From CAYLNM01 sp964385045 (GTDB lineage: Bacteria > Planctomycetota > Phycisphaerae > Phycisphaerales > SM1A02), in the NCBI GenBank assembly GCA_964385045.1, contig CAYLNM010000116.1, forward strand, positions 1 to 14,929: a stretch of DNA of 14,929 nucleotides, given 5' to 3'. Below the pieces are notes generated by a model, which saw only the letters and a list, made by a program, of their open reading frames with translations, did not search any database and was not told the origin of the DNA. Below, piece after piece: positions 1-8,666 of the stretch. A program made the position numbers and the translations under genes. The stretch's first letter is position 1. Each line of letters begins with the position of its first letter.

Positions 1-2087
1 GGATCGCGCAGCATGAAGGTCAGCGCCAAAGCTGCCACCGCCCCGCCGCCCGCCCACGCCGGCAGCGCGGTGACGGCCAGCGGCGTGAGCGTCGCCGCCG
101 CCGCGAGGCAGCCGCACGCCCCGGCCATGGCCCCCGCCACCGCCCATCGCGGGCTCGCCCGCAGACCCGGCGGGAGTCGGTCGCGCACGTGCCCGGCCGC
201 CGACCGCATGGTGGCGGCCAGCGTCTCGGGCGAGGCGTCCGAGAGCGACCGCAGGCCGGCGCGGGCCCGCTCGGCCGCCGCCGCCGCTGCCGCCCCTGCC
301 CCCGCTCGCGCCGCTCCCTCGCCGCCGGGAGCGCCCGCCGCCCCACCCGGGCCGGCATCGCCGTCCGCGTCGGCGATCCCCAGCAGCCGCGCCAGACGCC
401 CGCCGTCCACCCGGTACCGCCGCTGGATCGCCCGGTGCAGCTCGGCCTGCTGCGCCACGTCCGGCGCGGTACGCCAGCGGCCCACGGCCTCCGCGACGAG
501 CTCGAGCGCCGAGTCGAGGTGGCTCTCCCGCGGCGCGCCGCCCGCGTCGCCGGGCGCCCCCGCCCCGTCGGCCGCCGGCGCGAGGGCCAGCATCGCCGCC
601 AGTCGGTCGAGGCTCGCGGACGTCGCGTGGTCGAGGTCCAGCTCGAGCACCTGCGCCGGATCCAGGCCGATCCGGGCCCCGGCCCGCCGCCACGCGTCGA
701 CGCGGGCCTGCACCGCCGCGGCCCCCCGCCGGCCCCGCAGGGACTGGCCCCCGGTCAGGACCAGCCGCAGTCGCCGCCGCCCCTCGTCGCGCAGCGTGGC
801 GAGGAAACGCTCGTGTCCGCGGTCGGGCGTGATCGCGAGGTCGATCACGGCCACCACCCGCGACGGCGGCGGGTCGAGGGTCCGGAGGGCGTCCGCGACC
901 CGGTGCTCGTCCCGCCGCCCGTCGACCATCCCCAGCTCCCGCCAGTCGGCGCCCGGCACCGGCGGCGGCCACGCGCCGCCGGGCAGGTCCGTCTCCAGAC
1001 GCACGATCACGGGACCGCCGGCGGCCTCGTCCGCGATCGCCGGGGCCTCCGCCGGCGGCGGCGGACGCTCGGGCAGCCGGCCCTGGCGATGCTCCGAGGG
1101 CCGTGGATGCGAGGCGGGCCGCAGCGCCGCCACGAGCCGGGCGTGGCCGGGCCGCTCGAGGTCGAGTCTCCAGCGACGGCGGCGACGGGACCGCAGGGCC
1201 GCGGCGAGCGCCAGCAGCACCGCCCTCGGGGCGAGACCGTAGAGGGCCACCATCGCGAGCGTGGCCCGCGCCCACGCCTGCCGGTCGGCGTCGGACAGGG
1301 CCCCCGCGGTGCCCGGGCGGGCGAGCACGATCGCCTCCTCCCCCGGACCGGACACCCCGATCGCCGCGGGCCCGGCGAGCAGGGTGCGCACGACGCGTTC
1401 GCCCGCGGCGTCCGAGAGCAGCGTCGTCTCCCACGTGAAGCGGTACTCGCGGCCGACGAGGAGCACCACCATCACCGCGAGCGCACCGAGGGTGAAGCTC
1501 GCCCAGGTCCCGTGCGCGAGGCTCGACGCGGTGGCCCGCGCGAGTCCCGGGGACGTGAGCGGCTCGGCGGTCGCCCGGGCGGCGGCGGCGAGGCGGGATC
1601 GTCCGCCCAGGGCCTCGGGGCGGCGGTCGCCGAGCCGGGCGAGGCGCCGCAGCACCGCGCCGGGCAGCCAGAGCAGCGGGCTCGTGGTTCGCAGCCGCGG
1701 CCGCGCGACGCTCAGGACGAGCCACGCCAGCAGCAGCAGCGCCTGGAGCCCCAGCACGGCGACCAGCGTCTCGATCAGATTGAGGGTGCGGACCCCGGAC
1801 TCGTCGGGCGGGCCGCCCATGGCCGCGGCCGCGGTGGCCCCGCCGGCCACGAGGGCGGCCGCGAGCAGTCCCGCCACCACCCAGCGCAGGGCGTGGTCGA
1901 CCTGCCCGATCGCGGCCGAGAGATCCTCGGCGACGGCCGTCCCGCGGGCGCGGGCGACGATCGCGGCCTCCACCGCGTCGCCCTCGGCCTCGACCGGCGG
2001 GGCGGCGAGCGGAGCCGCGCCGTCGCGCTCGAGGAACCGCACCGCCTCGGCGAGGCGGCGGTCGTCGAAGTCGGGGCGGGTGCTCAC
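1..2087 (-). CDS. DUF2868-like multi-pass membrane protein, 3' end beyond window
   Basis: An open frame of 695 codons runs from GTG (2087-2085) off the left edge with no stop. The start is chosen for a GGGAG Shine-Dalgarno (2099-2095) seven bases upstream; the frame stays open further upstream. Hydrophobic segments lie near residues 68-90, 103-127, 194-211 and 274-298. The stretch YRFTWETTLLS (about 215-225) and TPDRG (420-424) in a soluble part resemble DUF2868 proteins, whose biochemical role is unknown. In other bacteria these are usually encoded beside a P-loop GTPase with a DUF3482 domain. From memory, DUF2868 proteins are about 460 residues; this one continues another 200 or more, with an Ala/Gly-rich linker and at least one more hydrophobic pair at the left edge. 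No Walker A motif is seen in the visible part. It follows tatA by 145 bases on the same strand and may be cotranscribed. The family call is from recalled motifs. Confidence 0.6.
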   Translation of the reverse strand, partial: MSTRPDFDDRRLAEAVRFLERDGAAPLAAPPVEAEGDAVEAAIVARARGTAVAEDLSAAIGQVDHALRWVVAGLLAAALVAGGATAAAAMGGPPDESGVRTLNLIETLVAVLGLQALLLLAWLVLSVARPRLRTTSPLLWLPGAVLRRLARLGDRRPEALGGRSRLAAAARATAEPLTSPGLARATASSLAHGTWASFTLGALAVMVVLLVGREYRFTWETTLLSDAAGERVVRTLLAGPAAIGVSGPGEEAIVLARPGTAGALSDADRQAWARATLAMVALYGLAPRAVLLALAAALRSRRRRRWRLDLERPGHARLVAALRPASHPRPSEHRQGRLPERPPPPAEAPAIADEAAGGPVIVRLETDLPGGAWPPPVPGADWRELGMVDGRRDEHRVADALRTLDPPPSRVVAVIDLAITPDRGHERFLATLRDEGRRRLRLVLTGGQSLRGRRGAAAVQARVDAWRRAGARIGLDPAQVLELDLDHATSASLDRLAAMLALAPAADGAGAPGDAGGAPRESHLDSALELVAEAVGRWRTAPDVAQQAELHRAIQRRYRVDGGRLARLLGIADADGDAGPGGAAGAPGGEGAARAGAGAAAAAAAERARAGLRSLSDASPETLAATMRSAAGHVRDRLPPGLRASPRWAVAGAMAGACGCLAAAATLTPLAVTALPAWAGGGAVAALALTFMLRD

Positions 2088-2232
2088 GCGGCGGCTCCCG
2101 GGCAGGAGCCGGGCGAGGGCGGCGGCGCGCACGTGCTCTGCGCCGCGGCCGCGTGCCGCGACGCGGACGAGCCGCGACCGTCGGGGGCCGCGGCTCGGGC
2201 GGGTGCGTGCATGACGAGGCGGTGCCGGCGGC

Positions 2233-2577
2233 TCAGGAGCCGCTCGTGCTGCCGGTGGTGCTGCCCACCGGCGTGCCGGTGTTGGTGGGACCGGCGTCGG
2301 CCATGTTGCCGCCGGGCAGCGTGCCGCCGGGCTGCTGGGCCGAGGGCATGCTCGGGGCGCTCTGCGTGGCCGACGGGCGCTCGGTCGCATCCTCGATGTC
2401 GTCGTCGATGCCCTTGAGGCCCTTCTTGAACTCGACGATGCCGCGGCCCACGCTCCGGCCGACCTCGGGCAGTCGGCGACCGAAGATCAGGACGCCCAGC
2501 ACCAGGACCACGATCCACTCCCAGCCGCCGGGCATGCCGAACAGGGCGAGCGTCGTGGGAAGGGTGGAAGTGCACAT
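2233..2577 (-). CDS. tatA: Sec-independent protein translocase subunit TatA/E
   Basis: A 114-residue protein with the classic TatA layout. It has a short N-terminal membrane helix (about residues 18-34, WEWIVVLVLGVLIFG), the hinge FGRRLPE, then a basic amphipathic helix (GRSVGRGIVEFKKGLKG, about 40-56). It ends in an acidic patch and a long Ser/Thr/Gly/Pro-rich tail of low complexity. TatA oligomers form the pore that carries folded twin-arginine proteins across the cytoplasmic membrane with TatC and TatB; neither partner is in the window. ATG at 2577 is chosen because it gives 14 residues before GMPGGWEW, but no clear Shine-Dalgarno precedes it. The internal ATG at residue 15 is an equally good TatA start. 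A possible -10 element lies at 2692-2687. TatA and TatE or TatB cannot be separated with certainty, but the missing long coiled tail favours TatA. Confidence 0.93.
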   Translation of the reverse strand: MCTSTLPTTLALFGMPGGWEWIVVLVLGVLIFGRRLPEVGRSVGRGIVEFKKGLKGIDDDIEDATERPSATQSAPSMPSAQQPGGTLPGGNMADAGPTNTGTPVGSTTGSTSGS

Positions 2578-2899
2578 GCCGGTGACTCGGGGGGCGGGAG
2601 GAGGTGGGCGAGCGCGGCGCCCGGTGCGACGTCCAGCGGATTGAGGGCCGACCATCGGCCCCGGCAGGTCGCGGTCCGTGCAAGCAAGTGTACGGGCAAT
2701 CCACGGTTCGGTCCCGATCCGATCTCCATCCCCCATCGGTTGGGGATCGGCCGGCCGGGATGTCGGGCGGGGACCGTGGTGGACGCCCCGGCCCCACCGT
2801 CCGAGAATGTCGCCACCGCGACCGGCCACGGACGGCCGGTCGGCGTGGTCCCACGCGGTCCGCGGCGGGGCGTTCGCCTCGCCGCCCCGGAGCCCCGTC
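2578..2899. other. 322-base intergenic region between tatA and mltA
   Basis: This stretch separates the divergent tatA (-) and mltA (+) starts and must hold both promoters. Reading frames cross it on both strands, but they are the low-complexity Arg/Pro/Gly translations expected from GC-rich non-coding DNA, and the protein families begin only outside it. It is locally less GC-rich around 2680-2750 than its flanks, as expected of a promoter zone. The only promoter-like element I can point to is TACACT on the minus strand (2692-2687). I see no convincing -35/-10 pair for mltA, and no RNA gene. Confidence 0.6.
2687..2692 (-). promoter_or_regulatory. possible -10 box for tatA
   Basis: On the minus strand this reads TACACT, four of six matches to TATAAT. 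It lies about 110 bases before the tatA start. The hexamer 16 bases upstream (GGACCG) is a poor -35. The same TACACT occurs upstream of accA and of tRNA-Ser, which is the main reason to list it. Confidence 0.3.
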
Positions 2900-4234
2900 G
2901 TGCGCAGGACGCCCGCCCCCCGCCCCCGCTGCCTCCCCGCTCTCCTTCACCCCCGTCCCGGCGCCGGGGGACGCCCCGGCCGGGCCGCTCGCGCGGCCGC
3001 GAACGCCGCGACCGCCGCCGGCGCCGTCGCCGTCGCCGCCGCCCTGCTGCTCGGCCTCGGCGGCTGCCGCTCCGCCCCCGAGGAGGCCCCCGCCGCCACC
3101 ACCTTCTCCCGGCCGCTGCCGCCCGGGGCCCCGTCGCTCGAGCCGGCGCCGGCCTCGGCGGTGCGGGCCGAGCTCGTGCGGGCGTACGAGGCCCGCGACG
3201 GCGAGCTCCTCGACGCGATCGACGCGAGCCTCCGGTGGTTCGCCGCCCCGTCGAGCCGCCGCGCGTTCCCGTTCTCGACCGGTCCCCTCGTCGTCACCCA
3301 CGACCGCGCCCGGGCGTCGGTCGAGGCGCTCCGCGAGATCCTCCTCTCGGCCCCGGACGCCGAGTCGTTCGCGGACGCGGTGCTCGCCCGCCTCGAGCCG
3401 TGGGCGAGCGTCGGCTGGGACGGCTCCGGCGAGGTGCTGTTCACCGGCTACTACGCCCCCGAGTTCCCCGCGAGCCGCGTGCGCACCGAGCGCTTCCGCG
3501 TGCCGATCCACGCCCGGCCGGCGGACCTCGTGACCGACCCGCGCACCGGCGCGCCGCAGGGTCGCCGGACCGCCGGCGGCGGCGTCGAGCCGTATCCGAC
3601 GCGGGCCGAGATCCGCGCCGGCAACCTGCTCGAGGGCCGCGAGCTCGCCTGGCTCGAGAACGAGTTCGACGCGTTCCTCGTGCACGTCAACGGCTCGGCC
3701 CGGCTGCGGCTGCCCGACGGTGCCGACCTGTACGTGGGCTACGCGGGCAAGACCGATCGCCCGTACCGCAGCCTCGGCAAGGCGATGATCGCCGAGGGCA
3801 TGATGCCCGCCGACTCGGCCAGCATCACCGCGATGCGCCGCGTCTTCGAGGCGCGGCCGGCCGACGTGATCCGGCTGATGGACGTCAACGAGTCGTACGT
3901 CTTCTTCACCGAGTACGGCGGCGGCGAGTGGCCGACCGGGTCGCTCGGCGTCCGCGTGCACCCGATGGCGTCGGTCGCGACCGACAAGTCGGTCTTCCCC
4001 CGCGGCGTGCCGCTGCTCGTCGACACGCGGCGCCGCACGTTCTCCGGCACCAGCACGCCGTTCGTGCGGCTGATGCTCGACCAGGACACCGGCGGCGCGA
4101 TCACCGCCCCCGGCCGGGCCGACCTCTTCATGGGCACCGGGGCCGCCGCCGGCATCCTCGCGGGCGAGCAGCACGCCACCGGCCGCATGGTCTACCTGCT
4201 CCTGCGCGAGGACCGGCTCGCGTCGGTGGACTGA
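2900..4234 (+). CDS. mltA: MltA-type membrane-bound lytic murein transglycosylase (lipoprotein)
   Basis: A 444-residue protein. MltA cleaves the MurNAc-GlcNAc bond of peptidoglycan, forming 1,6-anhydro ends, while anchored to a membrane as a lipoprotein. Start GTG 2900 is chosen because GGAG lies seven bases before it (2889-2892) and it is the last start before the signal sequence; the frame extends upstream to 2678, but that part is junk-like. A hydrophobic stretch ends in the lipobox LGGC with the lipidated Cys at residue 56, giving an unusually long Arg/Pro-rich n-region. The MltA core follows (for example GEVLFTGYYAPEFPASR). The 3D domain comes near the C-terminus, with SVFPRGVPLLVD, DTGGAI (Asp396) and GRADLFMGTG carrying the conserved aspartates. 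Downstream it converges with ubiD across 92 bases. The family is clear; the exact start is less so. Confidence 0.93.
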   Translation: MRRTPAPRPRCLPALLHPRPGAGGRPGRAARAAANAATAAGAVAVAAALLLGLGGCRSAPEEAPAATTFSRPLPPGAPSLEPAPASAVRAELVRAYEARDGELLDAIDASLRWFAAPSSRRAFPFSTGPLVVTHDRARASVEALREILLSAPDAESFADAVLARLEPWASVGWDGSGEVLFTGYYAPEFPASRVRTERFRVPIHARPADLVTDPRTGAPQGRRTAGGGVEPYPTRAEIRAGNLLEGRELAWLENEFDAFLVHVNGSARLRLPDGADLYVGYAGKTDRPYRSLGKAMIAEGMMPADSASITAMRRVFEARPADVIRLMDVNESYVFFTEYGGGEWPTGSLGVRVHPMASVATDKSVFPRGVPLLVDTRRRTFSGTSTPFVRLMLDQDTGGAITAPGRADLFMGTGAAAGILAGEQHATGRMVYLLLREDRLASVD

Positions 4235-4255
4235 CGCCGCGCGGAGACGCGGCCG

Positions 4256-4285
4256 GCGACCGCGACCGCGACCGAGACCGAGACC
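4256..4285. repeat. five tandem hexamers between convergent genes
   Basis: Three copies of GCGACC followed by two of GAGACC, in perfect 6-base register, lie in the 92-base spacer between the mltA and ubiD stop codons. The last part can fold as CCGAG...CTCGG, a weak 5-bp hairpin without a T tract. It is probably a slippage-prone simple repeat and not a defined terminator. Confidence 0.75.
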
Positions 4286-4326
4286 GCGGCCTCGGCCCGT
4301 TCCCGGCCCCTCCCCCGTCCCCGGCC

Positions 4327-6344
4327 TCACCCCCGCGGCTCGAGCCCGAACGCCGCCGCCCGCTCGTCCACCCGCCGCTCGACCTCCTCGTCCATCGCGA
4401 GGATCGGCGGGAAGTCGCGCACCGGCTCGCCGTCCACGCCGGGGCCGGGCCGCTTGGGCGTCGCGTCGAACGCGAGCCCCGTCTCGCCGGCCACCCGCGG
4501 CGCGCGGATCGCGTCGCGGCCGGGATCGGCGTTGGCGGCGAGGTGGAAGAGGACGGTCTCCCAGTCGTCGAGGTCGACCTCGGGGCCCACCGCGATCGCG
4601 AGGTCGCCCGCCCCCGGCTCGCCCGCGAGCCGCTCGCGCACGGCCGCGAGCGCCGCCTCCACCGCGGTCCGGCCCGCGGCGTCCGTGGCCACGAAGACGA
4701 GCCGTCCGAGCCCGTCGGCCGGCACCGCGGTCCGCACGATTCCCGCCGCGCCCGCCAGGCCGTCCAGCCGCGCCGCCACCGCCTCGGCGGAGGCCGGCCG
4801 CGCGACCGGATCCATGCCCACGCCCGCCGCCTCCTCGCCCGGCCATCGCCGCGTGGCGTCGAAGCCGATCTTGGTGCCCGCCGCGAGCCGCGGGGCGGCG
4901 TGATCGAGGATGTCCAGCGGTCCCCGCACCGTCTCGACGTCGCGCCGCAGGTGGCAGCGCACCGCGATCGCCCGCAGCACCGCCGCCTCGTCGTGCACGT
5001 CCACGTCCTCGTCGACGACCACGATCGACTTGGTCCACGCCATCTGCCCCGCCCCCCAGATCGCGTGCATCACGCGGCGAGCCTGCAGCGGGTACGCCTT
5101 GTGGATGCGGACGAAGGCGCAGTTGTGGAACGTGCCGAACATCGGCAGGTGGTAGTCGTCGATGTCGTGGATGATCGTCTTCAGCAGCGGGAGCATGATC
5201 CGCTCGGTGGCCTTGCCGAGGTAGTAGTCCTCCTGCGGCGGGAGGCCGACGATCGTGGTTGGGTAGATCGCGTCGCGGCGGTGCGTGACCGCGGTGACCT
5301 CGACCACCGGGTAGCGGTCGGGCAGCGAGTAGAACCCGGTGTGGTCGCCGAACGGCCCCTCGAAGACCGCCCCGGGACCGAGCGGCTCGCCCGCCCGCGG
5401 GTCCCAGCCAATCGGGCCGCACTCGGTCGACACCCAGCCCTCGATCACGATCTCGGCGTTGGCCGGCACTCGCAGCGGCACGGTGCGGGCGGGCACGAGC
5501 GGGATGCCCCGGCCGTTCAGGAAGCCGGCCATCAGCAGCTCGCCGATCCCCGGCGGCAGCGGGCACGTGGCCGCGTACGGCATCACCGACTCGCCGCCGA
5601 GGACGATCGCGATCGGCATCCGCTCCCCGATCGCCTTCCACGAGCGCCAGTGGCTCGCGCCGTCGTGGTGCACGTGCCAGTGCATGGCCAGCGTGGTCGG
5701 ACCGAGCAGCTGCGATCGGTACATGCCGATGTTGTGGGAGGACGGCTTCGCCGCCCCGCGGTCGCGGGCGTGGATGGTGTGCATGCCCGCGAGCGTGATG
5801 TACCGCCCGTCCCCCCCCGCCGTCCCCGCCTCCTCGGCGGTGATCGGGGAGCCCACGGCCGCGGGGTCGCCGTCGAGCGGCCAGCACCGGATGATCGGCA
5901 GGCGGGTGAGGTCGACCTCGTCCCGCTCGGTCAGCCGGACCACCTCCTGGCACGGGGCCTTCGCGGCCCGCACCGTGCGGGGCGGGATCCGCAGCAGCGG
6001 CAGGAACTCGCGGCCGCGGGCCACCAGCTCGCCGAGGCTCCGCGGCGGCTCCGGCTTCGTGAGCGAGGCGATGCGGGCCGCGATCGCCTCGAAGCCGCCG
6101 CCCCGCTGGCCGGGGAGGCCGTCGGCGCAGCCCAGGGCCATCTCCATCCGCCGCCAGGACCCGAAGACGTTGGCCGCCAGCGGGAAGTCGCAGCCCTCGA
6201 TCCGCTCGAAGAGCAGGGCCTGACCGCCGAGCCCGGCGTGAGCGGGGTCGACCCGGCGGCCGGCGGCGCTCGCCACCGGGGCCGGGGCCTTGCAGTGCCG
6301 GTCCACGATCGCGGCGACCTCGAGCCGGGGGTCCACCGGCTCGG
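4327..6344 (-). CDS. ubiD: UbiD-family decarboxylase, menaquinone-type, 5' end lost in gap
   Basis: 671 residues are visible, beginning at EPVDPRLE; families of this type start roughly 20-30 residues earlier, so only the start lies in the gap. UbiD enzymes use prenylated FMN (made by UbiX) to decarboxylate aromatic acids in quinone synthesis. Visible-numbering landmarks are NIGMYR (204-209), whose Arg matches the catalytic Arg of the family, and EGPFGDHTGFYS (328-339), giving the Glu and the acidic partner. MPYAATCPLPP, RRDAIYPTTIVG and LDILDH are further conserved blocks. The length and the C-terminal extension match the long form found in Bacteroidetes and relatives (SCO4490-like menaquinone group). 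That extension carries a degenerate second copy of the VDVHDE...GFDATRRWP block: VDLDDWE...LAFDATPKRP. A futalosine-pathway role (MqnL) or a 4-hydroxybenzoate-type substrate cannot be told apart here, and no other men/mqn/ubi gene is in the window. Confidence 0.93.
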
Positions 6345-6444
6345 NNNNNNNNNNNNNNNNNNNNNNNNNNNNNNNNNNNNNNNNNNNNNNNNNNNNNNNN
6401 NNNNNNNNNNNNNNNNNNNNNNNNNNNNNNNNNNNNNNNNNNNN
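6345..6444. other. assembly gap 1 (100 N)
   Basis: Exactly 100 N, the convention for a scaffold gap of unknown length. It sits between the divergent ubiD and ABC ATPase genes and hides both start codons, both ribosome binding sites and any shared promoter. The missing N-termini alone need well over 100 bases, so the true gap is probably longer. Confidence 0.98.
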
Positions 6445-7398
6445 GTGGACCGCGGCGTCGTCTTCGGCCTCCTGGGGCCGAACGGCGCCGGCAAGAGCAC
6501 GCTCGTCAAGATCATGATGACGATCGTGCGGGCGAGCCGGGCCGAGGGCACCGTCCTCGGCCAGCCGGTCGGTCACAAGCCGACCCTCGGCCGCATCGGC
6601 TTCCTGCCCGAGCACCATCGCATGCCGACCTTCCTGACCGGGCGGCAGGCCGTCGACCACTTCGGGGCCCTCGCGGGAGTGGACCGCGCGACCCGGAAGC
6701 GGCGGATCCCGGGCCTGCTCGAGCTCGTCGGGATGACCGACGCCGCCGACCGCCGCATCGGCGGCTACTCGAAGGGCATGATGCAGCGGATCGGCCTCGC
6801 CCAGGCGCTGGTCAACGACCCGGACCTCGTGGTGCTCGACGAGCCGACCGACGGCGTCGATCCCGTCGGCCGCCGCGACATCCGCGACCTGCTCGGCCGC
6901 CTCCGCGCCGAGGGCCGGACCGTCTTCATCAACAGCCACATCCTCAGCGAGCTCGAGATGATCTGCGACCGCGTCGCGATCCTGATCGGCGGCGTCGTCC
7001 GCCGGCAGGGAACGATCGACGAGCTGACGCGGGAGAGCCGGCGCTACGAGGTCGAGGTGCTCGGCGACGCCCCGCCGTGGTGCGCGGGCGAGCCCGACCT
7101 GCGATGCGAGCGCGACGGGGCCGTGACCCGGATCGTCCGCGCGGGCGACGAGGCCGCGTCGGTGCAGCCGCTGATCGACCGGCTGCGGGCGGACGCGGCG
7201 ACCATCGTGTCGGTGCGGCCGCGACGGGAGAGCCTCGAGGACCTCTTCGTCCGCACCGTGGGCGACGGCAACGGCAGCGCCGCGGTCCCGGACGCGACGG
7301 CCCCCCCGCCGGACGAGCCGCCGCCGGCGGACGAGCCGTCCCCGGCTCCCCCGCCGCCCTCGTCCCCGAGCCCCGCCGCGAACGGAGGTGCCGCGTGA
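6445..7398 (+). CDS. ABC transporter ATP-binding protein (ABC-2 type), 5' end lost in gap
   Basis: 317 residues are visible; about 25-35 N-terminal residues are lost in the gap. The nucleotide-binding domain is complete from Walker A onward: GPNGAGKST (visible residues 11-19), signature YSKGMMQR in place of LSGGQ, Walker B LVVLDEPTDGVDP and the H-loop histidine in NSHILSE. This is the layout of the drug/Na+ and copper-export type ABC-2 ATPases, in which SKGM-type signatures are normal. It powers export through the permease encoded immediately downstream. After a small C-terminal domain comes an unusual tail of about 40 residues, almost only Pro, Ala, Asp, Glu and Ser, which is probably disordered. 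Its TGA overlaps the permease start by four bases (GTGA), so the two are translationally coupled. The substrate cannot be inferred. Confidence 0.93.
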   Translation: MDRGVVFGLLGPNGAGKSTLVKIMMTIVRASRAEGTVLGQPVGHKPTLGRIGFLPEHHRMPTFLTGRQAVDHFGALAGVDRATRKRRIPGLLELVGMTDAADRRIGGYSKGMMQRIGLAQALVNDPDLVVLDEPTDGVDPVGRRDIRDLLGRLRAEGRTVFINSHILSELEMICDRVAILIGGVVRRQGTIDELTRESRRYEVEVLGDAPPWCAGEPDLRCERDGAVTRIVRAGDEAASVQPLIDRLRADAATIVSVRPRRESLEDLFVRTVGDGNGSAAVPDATAPPPDEPPPADEPSPAPPPPSSPSPAANGGAA

Positions 7399-8594
7399 AC
7401 GCCTTCCTCGCGATCATGCTCGAGTCGTACCGCGAGCTCAACAGCCGCAAGCTGTTCTGGATCACGATGATCCTCTCCGGCGTGGTGGTGCTCGCCTTCC
7501 TCGGAATCGGCCTCGACGAGGGGGGGCTCTCGCTCCTGGGATTCGACCTGCCGGACTTCGGCGTCAACAGCACCACGATCCCGCCCGAGGTCTTCTTCAA
7601 GCAGATGTTCATCCAGTTCGGGATCGCCTTCTGGCTGGCCTGGATCGCGAGCGTCCTCGCGCTGGTGACCACGGCCGAGATCTTCCCGAGCCTGCTCAGC
7701 CACGGCGCGATCGACATGGTGCTGTCGAAGCCGATCCGCCGCCTCTCGCTGTTCACGATGAAGTTCGTCGGCGGCCTGCTCTTCATGGGCCTGCAGGTGG
7801 CGGTCTTCTGCGCCGCGTGCTTCGCGGTGATCGGCGTCAAGACCGGCGCGTGGGAGCCGGGGCTCTTCCTCGCCGTCCCGATCATGATGCTGTTCTTCAG
7901 CTATCTCTTCGCGGTCTGCGTGCTCTTCGGGATCCTCACCCGATCGTCGATCGCCTCGCTCCTGCTCACGCTGCTCGTGTGGTTCGTGATCTGGATCGCC
8001 AACACCGCGGACGGCGGACTGGTGACGTTCCGCTCCATGGCCGAGCAGCGGACCGAGAGCATCGAGACGCGGCTCGAGCGGCAGGACGACCTGCTCGGGC
8101 TGCTCGAGCAGCGGGTCGAGGAGGCGACGGACGAGGAGGCCCGGACCGCTCGGACCGCGCGACTCGAGCAGGCCCGCTCCCTCCGCGCCCAGCTCGTCGA
8201 GGAGCGGTCGGACGCCGAGTCGTCGCTCGAGGACCTCGCCTTCTGGTCGGACATCGTCTTCGGCGTCAAGACGGTGCTGCCGAAGACGGCCGAGACGGTG
8301 GGCCTGCTGGAACGGTGGCTGGTCGCGGCCGCCGACCTGCAGCCGGATCCCGAGGCCGAGGAGAACGAGGAGGACCCCGCGGCCGCGGACGAGGCGGCCC
8401 TCCTCGGCGACGACCCGGACGCCCCGCCGCCGCCGTCGGTCTGGAACTTCCAGCCGGACCAGGACGAGCTCGAGGCGGACGTGCAGGCCGAGTTCCGCGG
8501 CCGCTCGGTGGCGTGGATCATCGGCACCAGCCTCGCCTTCGAGCTGCTGGTGCTGGCGTTCGCCGCGTGGCGGTTCCAGCGGCGGGACTTCTGA
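7395..8594 (+). CDS. ABC-2 type transporter permease with internal coiled coil
   Basis: A 399-residue membrane partner of the preceding ATPase. Start GTG 7395 is fixed by an excellent Shine-Dalgarno GGAGGT (7384-7389) five bases upstream and by the GTGA overlap with the ATPase stop. Predicted helices lie near residues 20-40, 72-92, 124-146, 157-180, 185-202 and 373-392. The cytoplasmic entry sequence ESYRELNSRKLFW and the LSKPIRR loop between helices 2 and 3 are typical of ABC-2 permeases of the copper-maturation (NosY-like) type. Between helices 5 and 6 lies a large hydrophilic insert of about 170 residues: a charged coiled coil (about 214-280, rich in Glu, Arg, Leu), a short hydrophobic piece, then an Asp/Glu/Ala/Pro-rich acidic stretch (about 315-365). 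The insert would make a sizeable domain on one membrane face. The substrate is unknown. Confidence 0.88.
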   Translation: MNAFLAIMLESYRELNSRKLFWITMILSGVVVLAFLGIGLDEGGLSLLGFDLPDFGVNSTTIPPEVFFKQMFIQFGIAFWLAWIASVLALVTTAEIFPSLLSHGAIDMVLSKPIRRLSLFTMKFVGGLLFMGLQVAVFCAACFAVIGVKTGAWEPGLFLAVPIMMLFFSYLFAVCVLFGILTRSSIASLLLTLLVWFVIWIANTADGGLVTFRSMAEQRTESIETRLERQDDLLGLLEQRVEEATDEEARTARTARLEQARSLRAQLVEERSDAESSLEDLAFWSDIVFGVKTVLPKTAETVGLLERWLVAAADLQPDPEAEENEEDPAAADEAALLGDDPDAPPPPSVWNFQPDQDELEADVQAEFRGRSVAWIIGTSLAFELLVLAFAAWRFQRRDF

Positions 8595-8599
8595 GCCTC

Positions 8600-8644
8600 G
8601 CCCGCCCGCGGCCACGCCCACGCCCGTCGCGCCCGCGGGCGGGC
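8600..8644. terminator. hairpin between convergent permease and pruA genes
   Basis: A perfect 12-bp inverted repeat: GCCCGCCCGCGG (8600-8611) pairs with CCGCGGGCGGGC (8633-8644) across a 21-base loop. It begins five bases after the permease stop and ends 22 bases before the pruA stop, so it could stop transcription from both sides. There is no T run on either strand, so it is not a canonical intrinsic terminator, though GC-rich bacteria often lack one. Confidence 0.5.
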
Positions 8645-8666
8645 CCGGCGCCTGGGATCGAGGCGA

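Noticed and set aside
2084..2212. 42-codon minus-strand frame between tatA and the DUF2868-like gene whose TGA overlaps the GTG start (GTGA)
   Set aside because: The overlap is attractive, but the peptide is Ala/Pro/Arg/Ser filler, has no ribosome binding site and matches no family; GC-rich DNA gives such frames freely.
2678..2899. Longer MltA starting at 2678
   Set aside because: The extra residues are low-complexity and would put over 120 residues before the lipobox; GTG 2900 has a good ribosome binding site.
6760..6800. Loss of the LSGGQ signature in the ABC ATPase as a sign of inactivity
   Set aside because: SKGM-type signatures are normal in this ABC-2 subfamily, and all other ATPase motifs are intact.
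4327..6939. Single 870-codon minus-strand frame covering UbiD and extending through gap 1
   Set aside because: The part beyond the gap is antisense to a clear ABC ATPase; the frame is joined only by N codons.
2641..7398. Giant plus-strand frame leading into the ABC ATPase
   Set aside because: It runs antisense to ubiD and out of frame through mltA; only the portion after 6445 is a real protein.
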